A stretch of 64,000 nucleotides of DNA from Tachypleus tridentatus (GCF_004210375.1 NC_134834.1:148151009-148215008), one strand, 5' to 3'; shown: positions 32,888 to 44,525, counted from the first letter of the stretch. The notes: a model not told the origin generated them from the sequence alone. Translations and numbers: made by a program.

Positions 32888-34246
32888 CAGGGTGTCCCAA
32901 AATAACGTTTACTTTGACTGTGTATAGCTAATAAACCGTTTCTTTTGTTTCAGATTCAACTTGTGTCCAAGGATGGCGGATAATCAGCTTACAATCGAGC
33001 ACAAAATATTTCATTCTCAAAACTTTTTGGAAAATCAAAAACAAAGCTGAAGTGCAAAGACGTTTTACTAGAAAGTTCCATATGGATGCGCCATCACGCC
33101 CCAGCATTTCACACATCATTGCCAAGTTTGATGAACACGGAACTCACCACCATATGAGAAATGGTCGCTCCGGTCGAAAAAGATCATGAACAAGCCCAAC
33201 AAGAGAGCAAGAGGTCATTGATAATGTTCTGAATTCTCCAAGAAAATCAGTGCGCCAACTGTCTCGTGAAACAGGTATCCCTAAATCCAGCGTACATCGC
33301 ATTTTGAAGCGTTCTCAATTCAAACGTTTCATCCCACCGCTTGTTCACGCTCTGAATGAAGATGACCCTGATTGAAGGGTTGAGTTCTGTGAATGGTATC
33401 TTGCTAGATGTGCAGGCGATGATGAATTTCCACTCAAAATTGTTTGGAGTGACGAAGCAACGTTTAAGTTGAATGGCTCAATAAATCGACACAACTGCAC
33501 CTACTGGGCAACAGAAAATCCACATGTTACAGAGGAACATCACTTGAATTTGCCTGGAGTAATTGTGTGGTGTGGTCTGTCCGCTAGGGGACTCATCGGA
33601 CCATTCTTTTTCCAAGACACCGTAACAGGATTGAATTATCTCAACATACCACAAGAGTTTGCCATGCTTCGCATCCAAGAACAATTTGGAGAAGAAGAGT
33701 GTTTCTTCCAGCAGGATGGCGCTCCTCCCCACTTCCATCGCGACGTGAGAGTTTATCTGGATGCATCTATGCCAGACAGATGGATTGGACGAAGAGAAAG
33801 TGTAGAATTTCTTGCTAGATCACCAGATTTGACACCCATGGATTTCTTTTTGTGGGGGTTTCTGAAAGACAAAGTTTACAGCACAAAAAGGGCAACAATT
33901 GACGAGTTGAGAGTTGCAATTGAAGAACAATGTGCTTTAATACCAGGTGAAATGGTGTTTGATGTGTACACTTCCATTTCTTCCTGTTATGAGATGTGTC
34001 TGGAGCAGAACGGATTTCAGTTTGAACACCTGAAGTGAAGCAAGCAAATTGTAACATTTTACAATTTCAACCAAGGAGAGTTTTCCTTGGGAAGACTTTT
34101 ATTTGTTATTTTTTCTCTTGATTTCAGTATTAAATCTTTAAATAAATCCTTTGGCTATCACGTGTATCTTGTTTCATTGTTAAAATCAATAAACAAGGCA
34201 AGTTATAATGATCCAAAGAGTGTAAACGTTATTTTGGGACACCATG
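32888..34246 (+). mobile_element. Tc1/mariner element, near-complete, DD41D-like
   Basis: Terminal inverted repeats CAGGGTGTCCCAAAATAACG...TTTAC (32888) and its complement ending at 34246 match over about 25 bases with one difference at position 3. Both ends are flanked by TA (32886-32887 and 34247-34248). The 1359-bp length is normal for the superfamily, and a single transposase gene (32973-34038) fills it. The element looks fairly young: termini are sharp and the coding lesions are few. Confidence 0.95.
32973..34038 (+). pseudogene. mariner-type transposase with one frameshift and two stops
   Basis: Starts MADNQLTIEHKIF at 32973; one extra T in the run at 33009-33011 shifts the frame, after which it continues AEVQRRFTRKFHM, a paired helix-turn-helix region (HIIAKFDEHG...; [35 protein letters not shown]), a stop at 33187-33189, a stop at 33373-33375, then an open stretch to 34038. 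Catalytic residues are present: VWSDEATF (first Asp), QQDGAPPHF (second Asp) and [13 protein letters not shown] (third Asp). I count 41 residues between the second and third Asp, as in the DD41D groups of Tc1/mariner rather than DD34D mariner. Total length would be about 354 residues, normal for the family. Not functional as read. Confidence 0.93.
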
Positions 34247-34248
34247 TA

Positions 34249-35177
34249 TATCAAAATGTTTAATCAATCGAGTGTGCACTACAAAGTTTAACACACAGAA
34301 CAACATTTATCTGTGGTACACTTTGTTTCTTTCAATTAAAGCCCTTCCATCGGCAAGGCTTAAAACGATTGATTCCCCAGGGGCATAGGCATGCATCTGT
34401 ACGAACTTGCTAGCTAAGTACGTAATTTAAACGAGGAAGCAAGCTGTGTTACAGTTTTATGATTTATCTTTAGTTTTTCGTATAATTTCCACTCGAATTT
34501 CCTTCAGTACAGTTACCACACTATAAAACTTTGAAATAATTTTATAATTTGCTTACGTTTGATATCTGCATTTTCTCCAAGGAAACTAATTATCATGTTA
34601 TTGTTGTTGTATCAAAGTAATCAATCACACTATATTGATAAGATAATTGTATCAAACTATTGCAACACAACATACGTTTACAACTAATATTCAACGAATT
34701 TAACAAATGATTATAATTAGTGTCATTAAAAGAATTATCGTTTAATGAATTTAGAAATAAGCACAGGGAAGAGGTTTTTAATGGACATTAGAATAAACAA
34801 TTATAATTCCGAAATTCGGGAAATTACAGATGGGTTTACAAATCTTAAACATTGTCGGTTATCACTAGGGAGTGCTATTAGCACTGAACCATAAAAAATC
34901 GGGGTGCGCTTAAAAATAAAAATTCTTGCTGAAGAAATTTAAAGTGATTTTTACTCTTATGTAATATAATTAGTTTAAGACATGAAAAAATTATACTGAG
35001 ATCCCTCTTTCTAAAAGAAAGAGAGAGATATATATTGTTATCCTAAATAAAAAACAGTTGAATCAACCAATAGAAAATAAGATTCTGATAAGCTACTTTG
35101 TAGTTCATTTACGTTATTTATATTTCTGTGTTTTCTGTTTTCACTTATTTTTTCTAATATGAAAAAATAAGAACCAG
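34249..35177. other. no recognisable gene
   Basis: AT-rich. A GA-rich tract lies at 35017-35030. Nothing else seen. Confidence 0.4.
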
Positions 35178-35292
35178 TGATAGTTCCTACTTGAGTATCT
35201 GTGGGTTTATAACGCTAGAAATCGGGTTTCCATACCCATGACGGGCACAGTACAGATAGTCTACTGTATATCTTTGTTCTTAACAATAACCA
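35178..35292 (+). repeat. SINE-B, degenerate
   Basis: Forward-oriented: TGTGGGTTTATAACGCTAG, AAATCGGGTTTCCATACCC, ATGACGGGCACAGTACAGAT and a diverged tail. The A-box end is eroded. Confidence 0.65.
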
Positions 35293-35344
35293 AGCAGAAA
35301 CATATACGAGTAAAGACACTAACGTAGGACTCCCCTACCTTCCA

Positions 35345-35578
35345 CGGCCCGGTATGGCCAGGTGGTTAAGGCACTCGACTCGCAATCCGAGGAACGTGCT
35401 CGCTCTTTCAGCCGTGGGGGCGTTATATTGTAACGGTAAATCCCACTATTCTTCGGTAAAGGTGTAGTCCGAGAATTGGCGGTAGATGGTGAAGGCTAGC
35501 TGCATTCCCTGCTAAAATTAGAAACGGCTAGCGCAGATAGCCCTCGAGTAGCTTTGCACGAAATTCAAAACAAACTAA
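35345..35578 (+). repeat. SINE-A with B-box deletion and target-site duplication
   Basis: Forward-oriented, with intact start CGGCCCGGTATGGCCAGGTG, but CAATCCGAGGAACG joins straight to TGCTCGCTCTTTCAGCC, deleting the B box of the internal promoter. Flanks ACTCCCCTACCTTCCA (35329-35344) and ACTCCTTACCTTCCA (35579-35593) are a 15-16 bp target-site duplication with one indel/difference. Confidence 0.92.
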
Positions 35579-35596
35579 ACTCCTTACCTTCCAGTG

Positions 35597-35706
35597 ACAC
35601 GGCGACATGTCCGTGAATTTACAACGCTAAAATGCTAATTTTGATAGCCGTAGTGTGCAGAGAACAGATAGCCCATCGTGTTGCTTTGTGCTCAGCTTCA
35701 AACAAA
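35597..35706 (+). repeat. SINE-B/C, degenerate
   Basis: Forward-oriented: GTCCGTGAATTTACAACGCT, GATAGCCGTAGTGTGCAGAG, ACAGATAGCCCATCGTG and TTTGTGCTCAGC. The head start is lost. Lies just right of the SINE-A copy's duplication. Confidence 0.65.
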
Positions 35707-35717
35707 ACCCTATACAT

Positions 35718-36012
35718 GTAAAACCAGTGTCGTAGAATCTATACTAAATGAGCTAGCACTTGTACTTTTCTAGTCATTAAACAACAACTTCAAAGTATTT
35801 ACTCTAATTGTTAGATTAGCATTATAGTTGTGTCTTATGCGAAGTAAAAACCTTCAAAAAGTAGTCTGGGATCTAATAGTACATATTCAATAAGATTGCA
35901 ATAAACGACATCAATGTTTTCAATGAATTTATATTTGTCGAAACCAGTGACGTAGAATCTATACTAAATGAGTTAGCACTTGTACTTTTCTAGTCATTAA
36001 ACAACAACTTCA
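35718..36012. repeat. direct repeat pair of about 73 bp, 221 bp apart
   Basis: 35718-35790 and 35939-36012 share an almost identical segment (landmarks ACCAGTG, CGTAGAATCTATACTAAATG and CTAGTCATTAAACAACAACT), differing at only a few bases. The intervening 150 bp are unrelated. Could be a segmental duplication or the ends of a small non-autonomous insertion. Confidence 0.85.
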
Positions 36013-37342
36013 CAACTTCTCTTAATATTCTCTTAGCTAAATACACCCTGTTAAACTATATATATACACACCATACTAGTAAGATTAAACATGGTTTTCC
36101 TAAAAGACAGAAGCATATAAAAAGTCAATTTACAGTTCATTGGTAAAACGTTTATATTCTTTCACCACATGTACAAATAATATAAAACGTTCAGGCTACA
36201 TCAGCTTAAAGGGATGTACTTTCGAAAAGATAAATAGCGCTCGTGCCCGTATATCCACGGCTGTGCATAATGAATATTATCCCCTTCCCTAACTAAATAA
36301 CTTAGAACACGTAAACGTAAATAAATCACTAAAGAATTAGCTCTAGAAATCCCGTCTGATCTTTCCTCTAAACGTTTTTATACACCAACTTGCTGCTGGG
36401 TTACCGAGTCAAACACAAAGATGTGAACAAGTAATGCATGAATTCTGTAAGAAAAGAGCAAAAAATAATAAGCTATAACACATAACACATAACACACTTT
36501 GCATTTGTCATATCTAGTACCATCAAGGCCTTTCAGTTAATACCAGGACTCTAAACCGTAACTATATGTGCGCAATATATATATATAGCGCATACACAGT
36601 TACGGTTTATTTCCTGATGAGTCCTGGTTTATGTATATATATATATATATACATATAGTTTGCACCCCCAACTCCTCTGAGCCAATTGGTCAATCTCAAC
36701 TATATTTGCATGTAAACACTAGGAACTAGGAAGGTCCTAAGGGGTCAAAGTTGAACTTAACCCTACTTCCATTTTGTAAAGCCTGTTGGATATTTACTCA
36801 CAGCCTTACTGAGTCAATCTCAAACATTCTTGTCAGGCTGACACTTCAGACAATGTTGAATATTCTGAAGAAAGTCAAAGTTAAAGTATCAAAGTTACTA
36901 GATTGTTTGTCAGACAACCATGATGTTCTCATAGTCAGTGAAATATAAGGTGTTCAAAAGTGGGATCCAAACCTTTGGTAGATGTAAAATGGAAATGTTG
37001 TTTATGAAAGCTTTGTTATAATTTTAAAGTTCTGAGATAAAGTTAATGTTCAGGTTATTACTTTGAAATACATGATTGCTGCTAAACTTACATTTTATTA
37101 AGTTTAAACATTCTCCGTCAGTTGACAGGTATTTCAGCTTCGTTCCCTATAAATTACACATATACAAATATATACATATATATATGTATTCACTATACTA
37201 ATTTGAATTCATAATTTTACCAAACCTCTTGTTACTGTTTCAATTTTTTTTAATATACACCTAATTTATATGTATTCGTTAAAACACCATTAAAACTGTT
37301 GTATAAAAGTTGGGGCCTCTAATACGTCACTGGCTAAATTTA
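36013..37342. other. no recognisable gene except a hairpin
   Basis: AT-rich with several TA microsatellites (36059-36066, 36634-36656, 37163-37185). Hairpin at 36542-36630 listed separately. A 65-codon ORF at 36751 has no recognisable motif. Confidence 0.4.
36542..36630. repeat. imperfect inverted repeat with TA core
   Basis: Three nested pairs of complementary blocks: ACCAGGACT with AGTCCTGGT, AAACCGTAACT with AGTTACGGTTT, and TGCGC with GCGCA, around an (AT)n centre. The right side carries about nine extra bases. It can extrude as a cruciform or transcribe as a long hairpin. Might be a small palindromic transposon or a TA-expanded fold-back. Confidence 0.75.
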
Positions 37343-37618
37343 TTTGTTTTGTTTTTGAATTTCGCGCAAAGCTACACAATGGCTATCTGTGCTACCCGTC
37401 CCTAATTTTGCAGTGTAAGACTAGAGGGAAGACAGCTAGTCATAACCACCCACCACCAACTCTTGGGCTACTCTTTTACCAACGAATAATGGAATTGACC
37501 GTTAAATTACAACGCCCCCACCGCTGAAAGGACGAGCATGTTTGGTGTGACGGGGATTAGAGCCTACGATCCTCGGATTACGAGTCGAATGCCTTAACCG
37601 CCTGGCCATGCCGGGCCT
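37343..37618 (-). repeat. SINE-A, full length
   Basis: Reverse-oriented, complete from TTTTGAATTTCGCGCAAAGC to GGCCATGCCGGGCC. Low divergence. Flanking duplication not evident. Confidence 0.92.
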
Positions 37619-37944
37619 AGAATTCAGGTACAACTCCTAATCCTAAACTACCGACCATGAGAAAGGCAAACACTAAGTAGCACCCTCTGCTATGAGGACA
37701 TTATTCGAATCTTTAAGATAAATAGCTGAATTAGATTATTTTATTAGTATTATTATTTATAATTACTACTTAGTGTGCGAAGCATGTTCAATAGTGTTAT
37801 GTCTCGAACATCGGACTTTGATCTGGAGCTCAAATGCTAAGCAACAGGTCAGGCCTGGTCTGGCCACAGGAATCTTATCTCAGTATTAGTCCTATATGTT
37901 TGTAGTACTTCGTTAGCTCTTAAAATTCTTGCAGTGATTATATG

Positions 37945-38213
37945 TTTGTTTGTTTGTTTTCTGAATTTTGCACAAAGCTAAACGAGAGCTATCTGTGCTA
38001 GCCATCACTAATTTAGTAGTATAAGACTAGAGGGAAGGCAGCTGGTCATCACCACCCACCGCTAACTCTTAGGCTACTCTATTATCAACAAATAGTGGGT
38101 TTGATCGTAACGTTATAACGCCCCAACGGCTGAAAGTGCAGGCATGTTTGATGTGACGGGAATTCGAGCCAACGACCTTCAGATTACGAGTCGAGTGCCT
38201 TAACCACCTGGCA
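37945..38213 (-). repeat. SINE-A, terminal head bases missing
   Basis: Reverse-oriented: GTTTGTTTGTTTTCTGAATTTTGCAC, body, and head up to CTTAACCACCTGGCAA, where it stops short of ATGCCGGGCC. Only 330 bp from the previous SINE-A, in the same orientation. Confidence 0.9.
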
Positions 38214-39073
38214 ATATATTAAATATATTATCACTTTAAGCTGATTAAGACCATGGAAAACACACTCTCTTGCCACCATTGTAATTTAGATAAAATACAA
38301 AAATGATTAAAACCTCATCTAAATCAGCATCATGATAGATATCTTAAATCAAATAAATTAAGTAAAAATTGAGACAAATTGTAGAAAAGCCCAAGCTGGT
38401 GTATTGATATTCACGTATAAACACTACTGTGGCAAATAAACATCAACAGTATTATGACGACGCGAGGAAAATGAAGTCGACGCTGTGTCATGCCTATTGA
38501 TTTGTTCGCTACCCGATGTTGGTGAATATCTAGGTTAATATTATACGGTATCAACACGCGTCGTTTCCTACGGAAATAGATTTACTGAATCTTAAATTAT
38601 ATCGCTCCAATAAAGGTTACTATATCATTAACTTTATTGTGCGCCAAATCTTTGGAATTTTAAAGTGAAATATGTTAAAAACAAATTTAAAAAAAAACAC
38701 GTAATATGTCTATTTTTGATATTTTGATAGAAACTTGGTTTACGAACAAAAATATAATTTAAACAGAAAATTACAAATCACCTTTTTAAAATATCCAATC
38801 TCTTTATTTCGTTGTTAACTATTATTGTTTAAAAGTAGTGCCACAGTTTATTAATACTAGAAACTCCAAATAGCAGCAAATAACACCAGGAATAATCAAT
38901 TATTAAATTGTCCCTAAAAATATGTTTTAAACTAATAGAAACCTCGAACTGTGTAATTGTTATTATAAAAAAATAATAAAAATATTCAATTCAAATGATT
39001 TATGAAAATCTAATAAACTGAACAGCATTTATGACATGTAATTTAGAGATCTTCTCGTACTATTAAAATCGGT
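38214..39073. other. no recognisable gene
   Basis: AT-rich, without repeat families that I recognise. Nothing seen. Confidence 0.4.
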
Positions 39074-39186
39074 TACCCCCGCTAGTACAGCGGTATATCT
39101 CCGGATTACAATGCTAAAATCAGAGGTTCGATTCCCCTGGGTGGGCTGAGCAGATAGCCCGATGTGGCTTTTTTTATTAGGAAAAA
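39074..39186 (+). repeat. SINE-C, good copy
   Basis: Forward-oriented: CCCGCTAGTACAGCGGTATA (A box), GATTACAATGCTAAAATCAG, AGGTTCGATTCCCCTGGGTG (B box), GAGCAGATAGCCCGATGTGG (shared tail), then an A/T-rich end. One of the clearest C copies. Confidence 0.85.
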
Positions 39187-39586
39187 AATTTCATTACACA
39201 ATAAAATCGGCAATCATTATAATGAAATACGTATCTGATTTTTATTATCAATCATTATAAGTATATTATTAATAATTGTACTATAATTATAAGGTAGTCT
39301 AAAATTTAATCGGACGTTTTAAGCATGCGTAAAGTCATATATTTAATTATTTACGATCTCAAATAATAAGTGTATACAGACCAAAATTTCTTTTTCCCTG
39401 ATCGAGATTGTTTCGTTCAGAAAAACCAGCAAATAAAAACATAACTAAACGAAACGTTTAAACTTCAAATTATTATAAATACTCAAACACAAACTGTTTT
39501 ACCTAAAGACTCGGTAAACTGGTCAAGAAGATATATTTTTGTTTGTATTTACCATTTATTTACGGTTTCATTATTTTATCTCATTT
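39187..39586. other. no recognisable gene
   Basis: Very AT-rich. Nothing seen. Confidence 0.45.
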
Positions 39587-39598
39587 TTCAACACAAAG

Positions 39599-39877
39599 TT
39601 TGTTTGTTTTTTTTTAATTTCGCGCATAGCTACACGATGGCTACCTGCGCTAGCCGTCCCTAATTTAGCGGTATAAGACTAGAGGGAAGGCAGCTAGTCA
39701 TTACCACCCACTGCCAACTCTTTGGCTACTCTTTTATACCAGCTAATAGTGAGATCGACCGTCACATTATAATGGCCCCACGACTGAAAGGGTGAGAATG
39801 TTTGGTGTGACGGCGATTCGAATCCGCGACCCCAGGATCACGAGTCGAGTGCCTCAACCACCTGGTCATGCCGAGCC
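39599..39877 (-). repeat. SINE-A, full length, with target-site duplication
   Basis: Reverse-oriented, complete, ending GGTCATGCCGAGCC. Flanks TTCAACACAAAG (39587-39598) and TTCAACGCAAAG (39878-39889) are a 12-bp target-site duplication with one difference. Confidence 0.93.
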
Positions 39878-40040
39878 TTCAACGCAAAGAATGAAACACA
39901 TCGTACGCTGGTAGTATATTCTTAATTTCATAATCACATCTAGAAACCTATAATTGCGGAAGGTTAAATTTTACTTACTGAACTAAATAAATCGTAAAAT
40001 GTTTCACGTTTTAATACTTAAACGACATTGCCTTATTTTT

Positions 40041-40345
40041 TCCATAATTTGTTGTTGTTTGTATGTGTGTGTTGTTTTAACACTTTATATCATGTAATTT
40101 CCTCAATTACGACAAAAATGTTTAGAAGTTGGTTGGAGTATCTTTAGGAAGTGTGTGAAATTCCTCACGAAATTTTAAGAATTTCAATTTTTTTCCATAA
40201 TTTTTTGTTTGTATGTATGTGTGTGTTGGTTAGCACTTTATTTTATGTCGTGTAATTTCCTTTATTACGACAAAAATATTTAGAAGTTCGTTGGGATATC
40301 TTTAGAATGTGTATGAAATTCCCAACGAAGTTTTAAGAATTTCAA
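40041..40345. repeat. tandem duplication, 153-bp unit, two copies
   Basis: 40041-40193 and 40194-40345 are two copies of the same segment (landmarks TCCATAATTT, GTATGTGTGTGTTG, ACGACAAAAATnTTTAGAAG, TTTTAAGAATTTCAAT), roughly 85-90 percent identical. A segmental tandem duplication with no known coding content. Confidence 0.9.
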
Positions 40346-41760
40346 TATATAATTACTGTGATAAAATAAAGGCTAATCTTCATTAGCGATTTGAAAAGGT
40401 TCTTTAGACTAAAATTCAGTTTTGCGAGAATTAAAATAGTATAAACAAATTTCATAGTTAGACAACAATTGCTTTAAAACTAAACTTTGTATTTGGTTTA
40501 CGGTAATGAGCTACGACAGTAAATCACTGAAAAAAAAGGGTTTTACTCACAGCCATGACAATAAAAAAAAGGAAAAGAAAAAAATTGTTTAACATGCAGA
40601 CGCTTAGTCTGAGGACAACGCTAAACGTTACGTGAACGTCTGCCAGCACTTTGCGCGCCACGCAACTGACCAGCTCATGTGTATGTGAGCAATGTTGGAG
40701 ACGTTGCTTAAAACATAGCCTTTTTTTTATCATTTCCTTAAACCTAATAATCAGGTAATCAACACAACCAGAAGCAGATCTGCTTCAAATATACTAAGCA
40801 AACACCTTACCTCTTGTATGTTGTTTAATTAATTTTCTTCTTATTTATACGGAGTAAGGAACCAAACGATTCTTTCCGCCATGTTGAATGTTTTTACAGA
40901 CAGCCGAGGCTACTTTTTAAGAGTAATGAATCGAGTTAAGTATAGATGGCGCGGTCTTCAAATAAAAATGAAAGTGTACTATTTTTTTCTATTTTTTACA
41001 TATTTTACACAACGTGGATTACACCAAAAGATTAAAATAAAGTTTATTTCGCACATTTTACTTTTTTCGTTATAATTTTGACAATAACGTCAAATATACG
41101 TCAATAACTATATACAGTTTTTAGTTGTCATGATATTTAGGCTTACCTGAAACACACGATCGCATATATCACATTGTGCAGTATTGCACTTAACAACATT
41201 ATTATTATATCTAACTTACTGTAGTTCTAAAAAAAAATGTTGTTTTTGTAAATTTTGTTTTAATTTTTAAAAGAATTTCTAATTTGGGCATTCGCGTTAT
41301 GTATGCAATTTTATTGGTGGAAGCAATCCAACAAAACGAAATGAGAACGTGACAGGTGCGTTAGCCTGTACTTTAGCTGCACGAAACCATTGGAGCACAT
41401 GCAGCAACCCATGCTCCTCCTCTTTCGGTCTCGTGCAGGACGGGTAACTCTTTCACGAGGATAGCTTTAGGTCACCCTCGGCGTACAGAGAATGGTAGAT
41501 CCCCTGATGTGGGCGGTCCAAGAAAGCCAGTAAAAGACGCCCTTCTAGAAGGAAACATTAATTTAATTAAAAAAAGCGTTGAAAATATAATGTACTAAAT
41601 AAAAACAAAGATAGAAGTGTAATGTCGACACCGTTGAAATACAGTATACATCTTCCTTTTCACCAAACACTGCAGAGATTTTTGTATTGAATACTCGTAA
41701 ATAATGCACGAGCAATAGCCGTATTAAATAATTATATATTTTTACTTCATATTTGCCAGA
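40346..41760. other. no recognisable gene; GC-richer block 41330-41560
   Basis: Mostly AT-rich. The block 41330-41560 is clearly GC-richer and contains an inverted pair, CTGCACGAAACC near 41380 and GGTCTCGTGCAG near 41428, plus an E-box CAGGTG at 41353. It could be a CpG-richer promoter or a structured RNA, but no gene follows that I can identify. A nine-base CTCF-core match, AGATGGCGC, lies at 40944-40952. Confidence 0.35.
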
Positions 41761-41761
41761 A

Positions 41762-41900
41762 TTTTTCGTGTAAAGATTCGAAAAGGGTTATTTGCTCATT
41801 GCCGTCCATAAATTTGCAGTGACAGACCAAAAGGAAGGCAGCTTGTCCACCGCTAACTCTTAGACTATTTTTATTTTGATCAGTAGCAGGTTTTGATCGT
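41762..41900 (-). repeat. probable SINE-A remnant
   Basis: Reverse-oriented: TTTTTCGTGTAAAGATTCG, TTGCCGTCCATAAATTTGCAG, GACAGACCAAAAGGAAGGCAGCT and CCACCGCTAACTCTTAGAC. Beyond about 41900 the sequence no longer follows the family, though a tRNA-like head may survive near 41950-42025. Confidence 0.5.
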
Positions 41901-42519
41901 CATTCTTATCACGTGCCTACAGGCAAGTCATGCAGAACTCATTTTTGCAGCAACGGGACATGTACCATTAACCCTAAAATTTAACTTCTGTGGATGTTAA
42001 CCGTTAGGCTATGCACAGCCTAGTAAACTACACACATCTAGGAAGTTAATTCAAGTAGCTAAACTCATGCTTGAAAATAGAAAAACACGATGAGGGTCAC
42101 CTGACCGAAATATTGACAAGATATTTGTTGTTTCCGCTCCTTAGTATGATTTTCACCTCTTCTTATCATTACCGAGCACGCTATACTAAAATGATTTTCA
42201 ACATTCAAATTAGCGAGTCACTTGACAGTTACAACAGGTGTAAAGTCGTGGTGGAACGAGATGTATAATAACTACATTTTCAAATTGTCTGAAATTACCA
42301 AAAATGGATCGCTTTTAGCAATTGTGTGTAACGGCTGTTTCCGATCCAAAATATTCGTACACTTAAATTACAAAGATGTGCTTAGATCTTTCACTCAAAA
42401 TTTCCATAACGGATATATGGATCAACATGGGGTACTAATACTATCCAACAAGAAATCTGCAACAAGTCGTGGTTAGCAAAGTGTGGCGTCTTCCAACAGA
42501 TGAGAATCCATGAACACAG

Positions 42520-42910
42520 AGTTTAATGGTAAAAACCGCCCATGTGCCCTAGGGAACAGAAGGAACATAATCAAGAAGAACTTCCATCTGGAAACGAGAT
42601 CAACAGGGAGTGGATTCTCCAAGACACGGCTTCCACTCATACCTCCCGTTCAACTATAACATATCTTAAGCAGTATGAAACAAATATTCATGCTATTCTA
42701 TTAAAAACATACCGGTCAAGTCACCATATCCTGCACTTATGGAATTCTTCATGATCGGACTATCAAAATAAGAACTACGAGATGGATTATGGAAACCATC
42801 GAGTGATACGCTTTAGACATAATAGCCTTACGACTAGACTTTTACAATGGAAACTACGCTACAAAACTTTTGCCAGTAGCCACAGTCGTCAGATAGAGCA
42901 CGATTGATTT
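42520..42910 (+). pseudogene. decayed mariner-like transposase, C-terminal part
   Basis: In one frame: REWILQDTASTHTSRSTIT, which resembles the second catalytic motif of mariner-like transposases (W-x-LQQD-x-A-x-x-HT), with one Gln missing. After a frameshift near 42715: PVKSPYPALMEFFMIGLSK, like the SPDLAPMDFF...LK block, with the third Asp replaced (MEFF). Further along: LLQWKLRYKTF and RQIEHD, typical of the C-terminus. The open frames at 42071 and 42222 may cover more of the N-terminal side but I do not recognise motifs there. No inverted repeats found. Confidence 0.5.
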
Positions 42911-43524
42911 TAATAACATGGATTGTAACGACCTGGTAATGCTCTAAAAATCGAACTTATATATCACATTTAACCTCTGCATGTGTAAGTAAAATGTTTC
43001 GGAAGTGAAATATCTTGTCTCGTGCATACGAATAGAAGACTGCCCTTAAAAATTATGTCATTCTTGTTCTTATCACGTGTTAAATCATGCAGGCTAGTAT
43101 GTAATATATATACGTCAGTTATAACTCTCGTCCATTTACCAATGTCCAAATCATTTAATGTATGTGTATATATATATGTGTGTGTGCGTGTGTGTGTATA
43201 TAATTTTAATGTTTATTTTCAACATCTTGTGAACTATAAGAATACTATTTATGTACATTTAAAAAGTTTAAAAACTTTACGATTATTAGTACATTACTAA
43301 ACTGATTAATGAATACATTAAACTCTTATTTATAAATAATCTGAGGTTTCGAAGTGAATATGCTATATTGACTTTTAACCTCTTGTCCTGAGGAGTTCTT
43401 TAAACGTATATCTAACTTTTCGGGTAAAATTGAGCTTAAAGTTATTAACATAACCAACCAAGCCTGCGTGAATAAAAATTATTCCAGCTAGTGTGCCCAA
43501 TTAACTAAAGTTTATTAGATAGTT
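42911..43524. other. no recognisable gene; TG/TA microsatellite
   Basis: A TA/TG tract lies at 43165-43202. The 92-codon ORF across it (43022-43300) is low-complexity and not convincing. Confidence 0.45.
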
Positions 43525-43640
43525 TGTTTATAATTAATTATAAAGCTACAGAATGGGCTATCTGTGCTCTGCCCACTGCGGGTATTGAAACCCGGTTTCT
43601 AGCGATGTAAGTCCGTTGACATGCCGCTGTGCTACTGTTA
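43525..43640 (-). repeat. SINE-B copy
   Basis: Reverse-oriented: TAAAGCTACAGAATGGGCTA, TCTGTGCTCTGCCCACTGCG, GGTATTGAAACCCGGTTTCT, GTAAGTCCGTTGACATGCCG and GCTGTGCTACTG. Good match across its length. Confidence 0.85.
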
Positions 43641-43949
43641 ATTAGACACAGGCGCCTGTTCTGCTGAGTTGTGACTTATAAATATATACATAAAGTCGAA
43701 AATATCCTTAACAGTGAGAATCTTCTATCTCACAGCAATCATGATTTTATATTTAAAACGTGAATTGCACATCTGTTTATTAATTCAGACCCCGTGTCAA
43801 TACATGAATAGTCTCATACGTACGGTGTGCAAACCCTCGATCTGTATGCTTCCCAAATCCCGGAATTGAACTAATACTTCCCCCACCGGAAGGATAAAAC
43901 TAATATTCCTGCTTTTGTTTTATATTTTCTTTGTTCTCGGGATTTGTGA

Positions 43950-44073
43950 TGTCCTCCGCTAGTACAGCGGTAAGTCTATGGATTTACAACTCCAAAATCA
44001 GGGGTTCGATTTCTCTCGGTGGACACAGCAAATATCCCATTGTGGCTTTGCTGTAAGAAAACACCCACAAACA
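43950..44073 (+). repeat. SINE-C, good copy
   Basis: Forward-oriented: CTCCGCTAGTACAGCGGTAA, GGATTTACAACTCCAAAATC, AGGGGTTCGATTTCTCTCGG, ACAGCAAATATCCCATTGTG and GCTTTGCTGTAAGAAAACAC. Full length with an A/C-rich end. Confidence 0.87.
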
Positions 44074-44525
44074 CCACACAGTGGTGATACTTGACTTAAC
44101 TGGATGAACTTTTATACCAACTTACTGTACTATCTAACTTCCAATAATGTGTTTTGTCTTCAAATTTCCAAAATATTGTTACAAGACACAGTTAATAAAC
44201 TAGTTTGCAGCTTAAGCCTTCAGGCTCTGGTAGTTTAACAAATTAATTCACCGAACGTGTTTTTATGTTCTTTAATTAATATAAACTGCGTAAAAAATCG
44301 TTTTCTATATTTTGTAATTTCCACTAATATACCCGCATTTGAACAGATTTTTAATCAATGCGTTTTTTGTTTTTTATTAGACTTTATTAAAAGCTACTAG
44401 AAAACTCTGTAGTCGAGTTTAATTGCTTACACAGTGAAAACTGAACGAGCCTTCTTGCTTAATGATACTGACGCAATAACACGTACATAAAAAATATATC
44501 CGTTTCAAGAGTTCTTAGGGCAAGT

